Shown: piece by piece, positions 13,644 to 27,600 of the stretch
Numbering within the stretch: the stretch's first letter is position 1
How the letters are laid out: every line of letters starts with the position of its first letter
Assembly: GCA_933228675.1 (NCBI GenBank)
Contig: OW121744.1
Location: 96,705,008 to 96,769,007 of the forward strand
Reading direction: 5' to 3'
From: Stomorhina lunata
Taxonomy: Eukaryota; Arthropoda; Insecta; Diptera; Rhiniidae
DNA: 64,000 nucleotides
Program-made: the position numbers and the translations under genes
The notes under the pieces: model-generated
Databases searched by the model: none
Seen by the model: the letters and a program-made list of their open reading frames with translations, nothing else
What the model was told of the DNA's origin: nothing

Positions 13644-15735
13644 AATTTTTTGTTAAAAAAATTCTTCTATTGAAAATTTTTCGTTATAAAAAATTTCCTA
13701 TAAAAAATTTTTCGTTATAAACAATTTTCTGTAGAAAATTTTTCGTTATAAACAATTTTCTGTAGAAAATTTTTCGATAAAAAAATTTTCTGTAGAAAAT
13801 TTTTCGATATAAAATATTTTTCGATATAAAATTTTTCGATATAAAAATATTTCTGTAGAAAATTTTTCGATTTAAAAAAATTTTCTGTACAAAATTTTTC
13901 GACATAAAAAATTTTCTGTACAAAATTTTTCGATATAAAAAATTTTCTGTAGAAAATTTTTCGATATAAATAATTTTCTGTTGAAAATTTTTCGATATAA
14001 AAAATTTTTCTATACAAAATTTTTCGATATAAACATTTTTCAATAAAAAATTTTTCGATATAAACATTTTTCTGTAGACAATTTTTTGATATAAAAAATT
14101 TTTGTGTAGAAAATTTTTCGATATAAAAAATGTTTGTGTAGAAAATTTTTCGATATAAAAAATTATCTGTAGAAAATTTTTCGATATAAAAACTTTTTCT
14201 ATAGAAAATTTGTCGGTATAAAAATTTTTCTATAGAAAATTTTTCAATATTCAAATTTTTCTATAAATAATTTCTTGTTTTAAACATTTTTCGATAGAAA
14301 ATTTTTTATACAACATTTTGTATTAAAAAAATTTTCTATACAAAATTTTTTGTTATTAAAATTTTTTTTTAAAAGTTTTTCGGATTAAAATTTTTTTTAT
14401 AGAAATTTTTTCGTTATAAAATTTTTTCTATAATAATTTTTTGTTATGAAAATTTTTCTATACAAAATTTATCGATATAAAAATTTTTCTAAACAAATTT
14501 TTTCGTTAATAAAATTTTTTTTATAGACAATTTTTCGTTATAAAAATGTTTCTATAGAAAATTTTTCGTTATAAAAATGTTTCTATAAGAAATTTTTTGT
14601 TATAAAAATGTTTCTTTAGAAAATTTTTCGTTATAAAAATTATTCTATAAAAAATTTTTTGTTATAAAAGTTTTCTGTAGCAAAATTTTTGTTATAAAAA
14701 TTTTTCCATAGAAAATTTTTCTATAAAAATTTTTTCGTTATAAAAATTTTTGTTACAAAAAGTTTTTTTTCGTTATAAAAATTTATGAATTAAATATAGA
14801 AAATTTCTTTAGAAAATTTTTGGTTATAAGGTATTTTTATAAAAAAATTTTCAATATAAAAATTTTTCTGTAGAAAATTGTTCGATATAAAAATTTCGCT
14901 ATAAAAAATTTTCTATAGAAAATTTTTCGATATAAAAAATGTTCTGATAATTTTTCGATATAAAAATTTTTCTAAGAAAATTTTTCAATATAAATTTTTT
15001 TTATAGAAAATTTTTCTATAGAGAATTTTTCGATATAAAAAATTTTTTATGGAAAATATTTCGATATAAAAATTTTTCTAGAAAATATTTTTCGACACAA
15101 ATATTTTTCTATAGAAAATTTTTCGATATAAACATTTTTCTATAAAAAATGTTTCGATACAAAATTTTTTAAGAATTTTTCTACAGAAAATTTTTCAATA
15201 TAAGGATTTTTCTATAGAAAATTTTTCTGTAAAAAATGTTTCTATAAAAAATTTTTCAGTATAAACATTTTTCGATATACATTTTTTCTATAGAAAATTT
15301 TTCGATATAAAAATTTTTCTATAGAAAATTTTTCTATAGAAAGTTTTTCGTTATTAAAATATTTCTATGGAAAGTTCTCCGTTATAAAAATTGTTTTATA
15401 GAAACTTTTTAGTTAAAATTTTTTTCTATAAGAATTTTTCGTTATGAAAAATTTTCTATACAAAATTTTTCATTAGAAAATTTTTCGTTATAAAAATTTT
15501 TTATACAAAATTTTCCATTATAAAAATTTTGTATAGAAAATTTTTGGTTATAAAAATTCTTCTATAGAAAATTTTTCGTGATAAAAAATTTTCTAGAGAA
15601 AATTTTTCTTTATAAAAAATTTTCTAGAGAAAATTTTTCGTTATAAAAATTTTTCGTTTTATAGAAAATTTATAGTTATAAAAATTTGTCTACAAAAATT
15701 GTTTGTTATATTTTCGCTATACAAATTTCTTTTAT
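12985..15735 (-). repeat. Satellite C: degenerate 31-bp repeat
   Basis: Units of about 31 bp (30-32) built from CTGTAG or CTATAG dyads in A/T tracts, plus a CGATAT or CGTTAT half (clearest at 13700-14250). Much more diverged than satellites A, B or D. The minus strand reads open for up to 179 codons (13715-14254) as Phe/Lys/Ile-rich repeats. Because 31 is not a multiple of 3, such a frame reads the unit in all three phases, so this is a compositional effect and not a gene. Confidence 0.85.
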
Positions 15736-16924
15736 AATTTTCCAACTACTATCCTTAAAAATGGACCTGCTGGGCTAAAAGAAGCACTAAATCCATAACA
15801 ATTGTAATCATAACAAATAATAAAACATTAACATTGCATAATTTTAGGAGTTTGGAAGGGAGGGGGAAAGTGATAGCAAATCCTTAAGGTGTAACTAAAA
15901 TCTAATGATGAGACATAATGAGAAAAACACAAAAGTATTTTGAAATGAGGAAATGAAAATCAAAAGAAGTAAGGGAAATTTCTATATGTCACACAGATTT
16001 TCATGTTTTATTTTAAGGCAAAACTATTAAAGTAAACAATATAATGTAAAAATGTTAAATAATCATATTCTTCAAACAAATAATGACAACACGGACACAG
16101 AAGTATAAACACACGCACATTTTAGTGAATTAGAGGGGGAAGAGGGTTGTGTGATACATACAAACACACACTCACAAGTGCTTTTGTATGTTTAAGTGTA
16201 TGTCTTTGTCATATTATTGTTTTGCAACAGTGTTAAGCTGCCTTGATTGCAACGTGTCCTTCATTTATAAGGATTAAAGTCAAAACATAAACCTTGAACA
16301 CAACTTTCTTAAGGGTGTGTTTGTATATCTTAGAATATTTATTTGTATAAGTATATGTATGTATGTCATATGTCAAACAAATAAATATTACTTGCATTTA
16401 ATGCAAGTTTCTCTAAGTCAGGTTATTTTTCTCTTTCATTCATTTAAGAAATCAGGGTGATTTCTTGTTTATTATTACTTAATGTATTTTTAGCCAAAAA
16501 CGAAAACACATCACAAGACTTAATACTTTGTTTTCATTATTTTTTATGATTTTTATTACTTAAACCAAAAACTCCCCCCCCCCCCCCCCTTTGCAAAAAA
16601 ACATAAAATATCCATTATATTTTAGAGGTTTTTTCGTTTTGATAACAGAAGAAAAAACCCAAAACGAAAAACTGAAATATAACAAAATTGTAATAAAAAT
16701 ACATAAAATATAACAAAAAACATCAAAATTTACTTTAGTTTTGCTCTTGAGTAGTTGGAGCTCTTCCCCTTTTTTTGTCAAAATTTAAGTACTAAAAGTA
16801 GTAAAATTTTTAGTAATTAGTTTTATTATTAATTTAAATGGGGTTTTGTATTTTTTATGGCCTAATAGCTTATGACAAGTTGTTTAAGAATTTACATAAA
16901 TTTTAAGGCAACTACAGTGAGAGC
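15736..16924. other. AT-rich spacer with poly-C tract, no gene seen
   Basis: Unique AT-rich DNA with a 16-nt poly-C run at 16574-16589, unusual in this composition. No supported coding region. Confidence 0.6.
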
Positions 16925-19260
16925 AAATAAAAAATTCCCTATAAAGTTAAGAAATTTTTGAACAATTTCATATCAAAATAAGAAATTTTTCAAAAATTTT
17001 CTATAAAAATAAGAAATTTTTGCAAAATTTCCTATAAAAATAAGAAATTTTTGAAAATTTTCCTATAAAAGTAAGAAATTTTGAAGAATTCCTATAAAAA
17101 TAAGAATGTTTTGAATAATTTCCTATAAAAGTAAGAAATTTTTGACGAATTCCTATAAAAATAAGAAATTTTTGAAAAATTTTCTATAAAAATAAGAACT
17201 TTTTGAAAAATTTCCTATAAAAATTAGAAATTTTTGAAAAATTTCCTAAAAAAATAAGAAATATTTGAAAAATTTCCTATAAAAATAAGAAATTTTTCAA
17301 AAATTTCCTATAAAAATAAGAAATTTTTGAAAAATTTCCTATAAAAATAAGAAATTTTTGAAAAATTTCTTATAAAAATTAGAAATTTTTGAAAAATTTC
17401 CTATAAAAATAAGAAATTTTTGAAAAATTTCCTATAAAAATAAGAAATTTTTAAACAATTTCCTATCAAAATAAGAAATTTTTGAAAAATTGTCTATAAA
17501 AACAAGACATTTTTGAAAAATTTCTTACAAAAATAAGAAATTTTTGAAATTTTTTTTATAAAACAGAAAATTTTTGAAAATTTCCTAAAAAAATAGAAAA
17601 ATTTTAGAAAAATAAAAATTTGCTATAATAATAAAAACTTTTTGAAAATTTTCCTAGAAAAATAAAAAAATTTGAAAATTTTCTTATAAAAATATGTAAT
17701 TTTTAAAAAATTCCTATAAATTTCCCATAAAAAAAGAAATTTTTGGAAAATTTCCTATAAACATAAGAATTAAAAAGAAATCCTATAAAAATGGGAAAAT
17801 TTTGGAAAAAAATCCTATAAAAATACGAAATCTTTTAAAAAATTCCAATAAAAACAAGAAATTATTAAAGAATTGCCTAAACAAATTAAGAAATTTAAAA
17901 AAAAAACCTAAAAATAAGAAATTTTTGAAAAATTTCTATTAAAGTAAGAAATTTTTGAAAAATTTTTTTAGGGTAAGAAATTTTTAAAAAATTTCTATTA
18001 AAGTAAGAAATTTTAGAAAAAATTCTATAAAAAGAAGAAATTTTTGAAAAATTTCTATTAAAATAAGAAATTTTTGAAAATTTTCCTATAAAAATAAGAA
18101 ATTTTTGAAAAATTTCCGATAAAAATAAAAAAATTTTGAAAAATTTCCTATAAGAATAAGAAATTTTTGAAAAATTTACTATAAAAATAGTAAATTTTTG
18201 AAAAATTTCCTATAAAAGTAGTAAATTTTTGAAAAATTTCCTATAAAAATAAGAAGTTTTTGAAAAATTTCCTATAAAAATAAGAAATTTTTGAAAAATT
18301 TCGTATAAAAATAGGAAATTGTTGAAAAATTTCCTATAAAAATAAGAAATATTTGAAAAATTTCCTATAAAAATAAGAAATTCTTGAAAAATTTATTATA
18401 AAAATAAGAAATTTTTGAAAATTTTTCTATAAAAATAAGAAAGTTTGAACATTTTTCTATAAAATAAGGAAGTTTGAAAAATTTCTTAAAAAAATACGAA
18501 ATTTTTGAAAAATTTTCTATAAAAAAACAGAAAAATTTTAAAAATTTCATATTAAAATGAGAAATTTTTGAAAAATTTCCTATAAAAATAAAAAAAAATT
18601 TAAAAAAAATTTTATAGAAATTTCTTAAATGAAAGAAATTTTTGTAAATTTTTTTTATAAAAATAAGAAAATTTTTTTAAAATTTCCTATAAAAATAAAA
18701 AATTTTTGAAAAATTTTCTATAAAAATAAGAAAATTTTTAAAAATTTCCATAAAAATGAGAATTTTTAAAAAATTTTCTATTAACATAAGAAATTTTTGA
18801 AAAAAATCCTATCAAAACAAAAAATTTTTGAAAAATTTCCTATAAAAATAAGAATTTTTTGAAAATATCCTGTACAAATAAGAAATTTTTGAAAAAATTC
18901 CTAGAAAAATAATAAATTATTGAAAATTTTTCTGTAAAAATAAGAAATTTTTGAAAAATTTCCTATAAAAATTAGAAATTTTTGAAAAATTTCCTATAAG
19001 AATAAGAATATTTTAAAAATTTCCTATAAAAATAAGAATATTTTGAAAATTTTTCCATAAAAATAAGAAATTTAAGATATAAGATATAAGAAATAAGATA
19101 TAAGAAATAAGAAATTTAAAATAAAATAAATAATAAAAATAAATAATTTTTGAAAAATTTTCTATAAAAATGTGAAGTTTTTGAAAAATTTCCTATAAAA
19201 ATAAGAAAATTTTCCTATAAAAATAAGAAAATTTTGAAAAATCTTGTTGAAATTTTTCTA
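16925..19260 (+). repeat. Satellite A, array 2: decayed 31-bp repeat
   Basis: Same plan as array 1, but the right arm is mostly ATAAGAAA instead of ATAGGAAA, which breaks the CC/GG pairing of the main dyad. Units carry many substitutions and indels. It lies between the B/C arrays and the homogeneous A array 3, and looks like an old array that no longer takes part in homogenisation. Confidence 0.93.
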
Positions 19261-20150
19261 ATAACATTTTGTGAGTGTAGAAAAACCGAAAATTCCAAAG
19301 CCAAACCACAATTTTTATGTCATACAAAAACCACAGACACATTTCTTTAACAAAAATTGTATGTAAGTGTAAAAAAGTTATTTTGAAGTATTAGGCTTGA
19401 AAATTTTCTTTTACTTAGACAAATTAATTGGCCGAGAAAGTGCCAAAAACTTTTACTTATCATTGTTATACAAAATATTTTACACTGTGCTACAGCGCTA
19501 TTATATCATATACAAAAGTATAATCATTATGTTTTAGGAACTTTTTTTAGTCTGTTCTACTTACTTTAAATGATGTCTATTTATTAAAATTTAGTTTTCA
19601 TTTATTTAAAAAATAATATTTTTTAAATTTCAATATTTCTAGAGTTTTGAGTCTTTGCTAAAAGAAGTCGTTAAAATATCCAAGCCATTATTCCCCTTTA
19701 ATCATTAATTGTCAATTTTAATTGTCATTCTCTGCGGGTTAAGTCTTTTGAGTGGAAAAAGTTAATTTGGCTCAAAATGTAACATTTTTCTTAAAGTCTT
19801 TGTTGAAAGTGTTGCTAATTTACATTAACATCTTTATTATTTCAGTTTTTGTTTGATGTCTGTTGGTTTTTTTATTTTAAATACATTTGACAAATTTTAA
19901 TTGCTTTGGATAAAAAGAGAGTGAATCAAAATTTTGTAATTTTTTACAAGAAATTTGATAAATGAATACCAGGGTCATGTTTCAAGGTAAAATATATGCG
20001 AAAGAATTAACAATCGTTTGAAATATAAATGAAAGTTAAGTGTTTGTAAAACTCCATTTTCTTAAAATATCCCCTTAGTTTTTTAAACTAAATGAGAATT
20101 ATATAAAAGTATAGTATTAGTGTTATCAATGTATCAGCATTAATGTGTTT
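19261..20150. other. AT-rich spacer, no gene seen
   Basis: Unique AT-rich DNA with no open frame or motif I can support. Confidence 0.55.
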
Positions 20151-20284
20151 CCAGGGCAGGGGTTATATGGGAGCTCAAACTAAATGAGAACCGATTTTGC
20201 CATTTTCAATACACATCAAGACATTAAAAATACTTTTGTAAATTTTTTTCCTCTACCTCTTTTCGTTAAGGGGCTATCGGAAAA
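20151..20284 (+). mobile_element. Left part of an interspersed repeat (family Y) next to satellite A3
   Basis: Contains 'ttatatgggagctcaaac', 'gaaccgatttt' and 'ggggctatcgg', matching the internal modules of the copy at 43290-44085. It ends where satellite A array 3 begins. The matching tail lies on the far side of the array at 23205-23350, so the element appears split by the satellite. Confidence 0.55.
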
Positions 20285-23204
20285 TTTTTGGAAATTTTTT
20301 AAAAATTTCCTATAAAAATAGGAAATTTTTGAAAAATTTCCTATAAAAATATCAAATTTTTGAAAAATTTCCTATAAAAATAGGAAATTTTTGAAAAATT
20401 TTCTATAAAAATAGGACATTTTTGAAAAATTTCCTATAAAAATAGGAAATTTTTGAAAAATTTCCTATAAAAATAGGAAATTTTTGAAAAATTTCCTATA
20501 AAAATAGGAAATTTTTGAAAAATTTCCTATAAAAATAGGAAATTTTTGAAAAATTTCCTATAAAAATAGGAAATTTTTGAAAAATTTCCTATAAAAATAG
20601 GAAATTTTTGAAAATTTTCCTATAAAAATAGGAAATTTTTGAAAAATTTCCTATAAAAATAGGAAATTTTTGAAAAATTTCCTATAAAAATAGGAAATTT
20701 TTGAAAAATTTCCTATAAAAATAGGAAATTTTTGAAAAATTTCCTATAAAAATAGGAAATTTTTGAAAAATTTCCTATAAAAATAGGAAATTTTTGAAAA
20801 ATTTCCTATAAAAATAGGAAATTTTTGAAAAATTTCCTATAAAAATAGGAAATTTTTGAAAAATTTCCTATAAAAATAGGAAATTTTTGAAAAATTTCCT
20901 ATAAAAATAGGAAATTTTTGAAAAATTTCCTATAAAAATAGGAAATTTTTGAAAAATTTCCTATAAAAATAGGAAATTTTTGAAAAATTTCCTATAAAAA
21001 TAGGAAATTTTTGAAAAATTTCCTATAAAAATAGGAAATTTTTGAAAAATTTCCTATAAAAATAGGAAATTTTTGAAAAATTTCCTATAAAAATAGGAAA
21101 TTTTTGAAAAATTTCCTATAAAAATAGGAAATTTTTGAAAAATTTCCTATAAAAATAGGAAATTTTTGAACAATTTCCTATAAAAATAGGAAATTTTTGA
21201 AAAATTTCCTATTTTTATAGGAAATTTTTGAAAAATTTCCTATAAAAATAGGAAATTTTTGAAAAATTTCCTATAAAAATAGGAAATTTTTGAAAAATTT
21301 CCTATAAAAATAGGAAATTTTTGAAAAATTTCCTATAAAAATAGGAAATTTTTGAAAAATTTCCTATAAAAATAGGAAATTTTTGAAAAATTTCCTATAA
21401 AAATAGGAAATTTTTGAAAAATTTCCTATAAAAATAGGAAATTTTTGAAAAATTTCCTATAAAAATAGGAAATTTTTGAAAAATTTCCTATAAAAATAGG
21501 AAATTTTTGAAAAATTTCCTATAAAAATAGGAAATTTTTGAAAAATTTCCTATAAAAATAGGAAATTTTTGAAAAATTTCCTATAAAAATAGGAAATTTT
21601 TGAAAATTTTCCTATAAAAATAGGAAATTTTTGAAAAATTTCCTATAAAAGTAGGAAATTTTTGAAAAATTTCCTATAAAAATAGGAAATTTTTGAAAAA
21701 TTTCCTATAAAAATAGTAAATTTTTGAAAAATTTCCTATAAAAATAGTAAATTTTTGAAAAATTTCCTATAAAAATAGTAAATTTTTGAAAAATTTCCTA
21801 TAAAAATAGGAAATTTTTGAAAAATTTCCTATAAAAATAGGAAATTTTTGAAAAATTTCCTATAAAAATAGGAAATTTTTGAAAAATTTCCTATAAAAAT
21901 AGGAAATTTTTGAAAAATTTCCTATAAAAATAGGAAATTTTTGAAAAATTTCCTATAAAAATAGGAAACTTTTGAAAAATTTCCTATAAAAAAAAGAAAT
22001 TTTTGGAAAATTTACTATAAAAATAGGAAATTTTTGAAAAATTTCCTATAAAAATAGGAAATTTTTGAAAAATTTCCTATAAAAATAGGAAATTTTTGAA
22101 AAATTTCCTATAAAAATAGGAAATTTTTGAAAAATTTCCTCTAAAAATAGGAAATTTTTGAAAAATTTCCTATAAAAATAGGAAGTTTTTGAAAAATTTC
22201 CTATAAAAATAGGAAATTTTTGAAAAATTTCCTATAAAAATAGGAAATTTTTGAAAAATTGCCTAGAAAAATAGGAAACTTTTGAAAAATTTCCTATAAA
22301 AATAGGAAATTTTTGAAAAATTTCCTATAAAAATAGGAAATTTTTGAAAAATTTCCTATAAAAATAGGAAATTTTTGAAAAATTTCCTATAAAAATAGGA
22401 AATTTTTGAAAAATTTCCTATAAAAATAGGAAATTTTTGAAAAATTTCTTATAAAAATAAGAAATTTTTGAAAAATTTCTTATAAAAGTAAGAAAATTTT
22501 GAAAAATCTCGAATAAAAATTATTAATTTTTGAAAAATTTAATATAAAAATAAGAAATTTTCGAAAAATATGTTAAAAAGATAAGAAATTTTTGAAAAAT
22601 TTATAAAAATAAGAAATTTCTTGTAAAAATAAAAAAATTTTAATTCTTCAAAAATTTTTTCCTACAAAAATAAGAAATTTTTGAAAAAGTTCCTATAAAT
22701 AAAAAAATAAATAAAAATAAGAAATTTTTGAAAAAAATCTTAAAAAGTTAGAAATTTTTGAAAAGTTTTCTATAAAAATTATAAATTTTAGAAAATTTTC
22801 CTGTAAAAATAAGAAGATTTTGACAAATAACCTAAAAAATATGAAATTTTTGAAAAATTTCTTGTAAAAATAAGAAATATTTGGAAAATTTTCTATAAAA
22901 ATAAAAAAATTTTAAAAAAACTTCCTAAAAAAATAAGAAATTTTTGAAAAATTTCCCAAAAGTAAGAAATTTTTGAAAAATTTCCTATAGCAATAAGAAA
23001 TTTTTTAAAAATGTCTTATAAAAATACGAAAATTTTGGAAAATGTCTTAAAAAATAAGAGCTTTTTAAAAAAATTTCTAAAAAATAAGAAATATTTAAAA
23101 AATTTCCTATAAAAATAAAGACATTTTTTAAATATTTCTTATAAAAATAAGGAATTTTTGAAAAATTTTCTATAAAAATTGGAAATTTTTGAAAAATTTC
23201 TTGT
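20285..23204 (+). repeat. Satellite A, array 3: 31-bp tandem repeat
   Basis: About 70 nearly identical units from 20285 to 22440 with the same consensus as array 1, then a decaying tail to 23204 in which ATAAGAAA and other variants appear. One unit at 21207-21218 has its hairpin loop flipped (TTTTT) while its linkers stay in the forward form. Confidence 0.96.
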
Positions 23205-23350
23205 CTTCAAGCGACAGACAGACGGACACAGATACAGAATGACAGACCGGAAGACTGACAAACGGTCATTGCTTAATCGTCTTAGAATTTCATATGGATT
23301 CATAATATACATTTCTTTTGGTTTTTGAACCGATGTGGGTATAAAAATCG
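23205..23350 (+). mobile_element. Right part of an interspersed repeat (family Y)
   Basis: Contains 'gcgacagacagacggacac', 'ttaatcgtcttagaattt' and 'gtgggtataaaaatcg'. These appear in the same order as the tail of the copy at 43910-44085 (cggacggacggaca, aaatcgactcagaa, gggtataaaaat). Non-coding. The short minus-strand frame here is not supported. Confidence 0.6.
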
Positions 23351-24649
23351 AAATCATTACTCAGTTTATCACCTTCTAAAGTACCCTTTAGTTATAAATA
23401 TATGAATATCTTAAGAAATTACTGAAACATTTATGTTTTGTCTGGCATAGCTGTTTTTTGAAAATTGTCGGTTTCACTTGTTTTTCTTTTCTATATTTTG
23501 GTGACTTTATCAGTTTATTGCCAACATAAGCTTAAGCTGCAGCTTCATTTTCCAGCCTTTTTCTATTAACAAAAAGAAAAAAAAACTAAGAATATAACAT
23601 ACAAGTACAAACAATTGAATATCTCGAGTAGTTAGTTACAATTAAGTTGGCCTTTATTTTTGGCTGTTAATGTCAGTTTTCTTACATCCTGTCGGTTTCT
23701 CAGTTTCCGTCTCCTGGTTTTTGTTTGTTGGAAGCTAAATGAGAGTTTTTTGTTTTAAACTTTTTTTTTGTGTTAACTATAAAGATGTTTTGTTACTGCT
23801 AGTGTTGCTGTTGGTTTGTTCGTTGGCTGTTTGGTTGTTTGATTGTGTCTCTTGTCTCTTTTTTCATTATTAGTGTTCTTTTGTGGTTAATTAGTATTTC
23901 CAGTTTTTCGCACCATAAGTTGTTGTGCCTTGATGCTGCTGTTGGGTTCCAAAAATGTGTTTACTTTTAATTTTTGGTTTTATTGGATATTCATGTTTAT
24001 TTCGTTTTTTTTTGGAAATACACAATATTTTTTTTGTCTCCTTGTTATTTTTTATGGTTATAATTGTTGTTGTTGTAGTTGTGTTGGCAGAGTTTAGTGA
24101 AGCATCCTTTTTATAATGAGTCTTGTTTTCTCATTGTGTCTGTCTTGTGTATTTTGTTGGCTTGTATTTTTGCTATTCTTTTGGGAGGGAAATGTTCCAG
24201 TTGTTCTTGTTTTCTTGGCAGCATTTGTTTAACTCCATGGCAGCAGCCAGTTCCCTTTCATTTATTTTTTTATTTGCTGCATTACTCGACGACTCTCTAT
24301 CTCCTATCTTGTAAATTATTATTGGTTTGGGTTTATGTAGCAACTTTTGTCTTGTGGTTAAGTGTATATTGCTAATAAACATGACTTAATTGGTGAGACG
24401 GCTTTTTTGGATAACTTATGCTGGAACACAAGTCACAATATGTACAACAATTGTTCGGAAATAAAAGAAATTAAAAGAAAATTTGGAATATTAATGGAGT
24501 TGGTTGGACAAAAAGTTGGGAAGACACATGTTGGGTACAACAAGCTAAAGAAAATATTGAAGTTTTTAAATGGTATGATTTTAAAGATTTAAATTCTATT
24601 AAAAGTGCATAATCATAATATTAACATCGATATTTCTTAAAATTTCCTT
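23351..24649. other. T-rich spacer, no gene supported
   Basis: Strongly T-rich on the plus strand, with TGT/TTG trinucleotide runs at 24062-24085. Open frames at 24079-24375 and 24362-24592 encode hydrophobic or Lys-rich short peptides with no recognised domain. T-rich DNA gives Leu/Phe/Cys-rich frames by chance, so they are not called. Confidence 0.55.
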
Positions 24650-27600
24650 TTTATTATGAAATAAATATTTCTATAGCAAAATATATCTAACGAAAACTTT
24701 TCTATAGAAAAATATTTCTAACGAAAATTTTTCTATAGAAAAATATTTCTAACGAAAATATTTCTATAGAAAAATATTTCTAACGAAAATTTTTCTATAA
24801 AAAAATATTTCTAACGAAAATTTTTCTATAGAAAAATATTTCTAACGAAAATTTTTCTATAGAAAAATATTTCTAACGAAAATTTTTCTATAGAAAAATA
24901 TTTCTAACGAAAATTTTTCTATAGAAAAATATTTCTATAGAAAAATATTTCTAACGAAAATTTTTCTATAGAAAAATATTTCTAACGAAAATTTTTCTAT
25001 AGAAAAATATTTCTAACGAAAATTTTTCTATAGAAAAATATTTCTAACGAAAATTTTTCTATAGAAAAATATTTCTAACGAAAATTTTTCTATAGAAAAA
25101 TATTTCTAACGAAAATTTTTCTATAGAAAAATATTTCTAACGAAAATTTTTCTATAGAAAAATATTTCTAACGAAAATTTTTCTATAGAAAAATATTTCT
25201 AACGAAAATTTTTCTATAGAAAAATATTTCTAACGAAAATTTTTCTATAGAAAAATATTTCTAACGAAAATTTTTCTATAGAAAAATATTTCTAACGAAA
25301 ATTTTTCTATAGAAAAATATTTCTAACGAAAATTTTTCTATAGAAAAATATTTCTAACGAAAATTTTTCTATAGAAAAATATTTCTAACGAAAATTTTTC
25401 TATAGAAAAATATTTCTAACGAAAATTTTTCTATAGAAAAATATTTCTAACGAAAATTTTTCTATAGAAAAATATTTCTAACGAAAATTTTTCTATAGAA
25501 AAATATTTCTAACGAAAATTTTTCTATAGAAAAATATTTCTAACGAAAATTTTTCTATAGAAAAATATTTCTAACGAAAATTTTTCTATAGAAAAATATT
25601 TCTAACGCAAATTTTTCTATAGAAAAATATTTCTAACGAAAATTTTTCTATAGAAAAATATTTCTAACGCAAATTTTTCTATAGAAAAATATTTCTAACG
25701 AAAATTTTTCTATAGAAAAATATTTCTAACGAAAATTTTTCTATAGAAAAATATTTCTAACGAAAATTTTTCTATAGAAAAATATTTCTAACGAAAATTT
25801 TTCTATAGAAAAATATTTCTAACGAAAATTTTTCTATAGAAAAATATTTCTAACGAAAATTTTTCTATAGAAAAATATTTCTAACGAAAATTTTTCTATA
25901 GAAAAATATTTCTAACGAAAATTTTTCTATAGAAAAATATTTCTAACGAAAATTTTTCTATAGAAAAATATTTCTAACGAAAATTTTTCTATAGAAAAAT
26001 ATTTCTAACGAAAATTTTTCTATAGAAAAATATTTCTTTTGAAAATTTGTCTATAGAAAAATATTTCTAACGAAAATTTTTCTATAGAAAAATATTTCTA
26101 ACGAAAATTTTTCTATAGAAAAATATTTCTAACGGAAATTTTTCTATAGAAAAATATTTCTAACGAAAATATTTGTAACGAAAATTTTTCTATAGAAAAA
26201 TATTTCTAACGAAAATTTTTCTATAGAAAAATATTTCTAACGAAAATTTTTGTATAGAAAAATATAGTCTAACGAAAATTTTTCTATAAAAAAATATTTC
26301 TAACGAAAATTTTTCTATAAAAAAATATTTATATCGAAGATTTTTCTATAGAAAAATATTTCTAACGAAAATTTTTGTATAGAAAAATATAGTCTAACGA
26401 AAATTTTTCTATAAAAAAATATTTCTAACGAAAATTTTTCTATAAAAAAATATTTATATCGAAAATTTTTCTATAGAAACATATTTCTAACGAAAATTTT
26501 TGTATAGAAAAATATTTCTAACGAAAATTTTTCTATAGAAAAATATTTCTAACGAAAATTTTTGTATAGAAAAATATTTCTAACGAAAATTTTTCTATAG
26601 AAAAATATTTCTAACGAAAATTTTTCTATAGAAAAATATTTCTAACGAAAATTTTTCTATAGAAAAATATTTCTTTTGAAAATTTGTCTATAGAAAAATA
26701 TTTCTAACGAAAATTTTTCTATAGAAAAATATTTCTAACGAAAATTTTTCTATAGAAAAATATTTCTAACGAAAATTTTTCTATAGAAAAATATTTCTAA
26801 CGAAAATTTTTCTATAGAAAAATATTTCTTTTGAAAATTTGTCTATAGAAAAATATTTCTAACGAAAATTTTTCTATAGAAAAATATTTCTAACGAAAAT
26901 TTTTCTATAGAAAAATATTTCTAACGGAAATTTTTCTATAGAAAAATATTTCTAACGAAAATATTTGTAACGAAAATTTTTCTATAGAAAAATATTTCTA
27001 ACGAAAATTTTTCTATAGAAAAATATTTCTAACGAAAATTTTTGTATAGAAAAATATAGTCTAACGAAAATTTTTCTATAAAAAAAATATTTCTAACGAA
27101 AATTTTTCTATAAAAAAATATTTATATCGAAAATTTTTCTATAGAAAAATATTTCTAACGAAAATTTTTCGGTAGAAAAATATTTCTATCGAAAATTTTT
27201 CTATAGAAAAATATTTCTATCGAAAATTTTACTATAGAAAAATATTTCTAACGAAAATTTTTCTATAGAAAAATATTTCTAACGAAAATTTTTCTATAGA
27301 AAAATATTTCTAACGAAAATTTTTCTATAGAAAAATATTTCTAACGAAAATTTTTCTATAGAAAAATATTTCTAACGAAAATTTTTCTATAGAAAAATAT
27401 TTCTAACGAAAATTTTTCTATAGAAAAATATTTCTAACGGAAATTTTTCTATAGAAAAATATTTCTAACGAAAATATTTCTAACGAAAATTTTTCTATAG
27501 AAAAATATTTCTAACGAAAATTTTTCTATAGAAAAATATTTCTAACGAAAATTTTTCTATAGAAAAATATTTCTAACGAAAATTTTTCTATAGAAAAATA

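Noticed and set aside
24079..24375. 98-codon hydrophobic frame that might be a small membrane protein
   Set aside because: It lies in T-rich DNA, where Leu/Phe/Cys-rich frames arise by chance. It overlaps other frames on both strands and has no recognisable domain or supporting neighbours.
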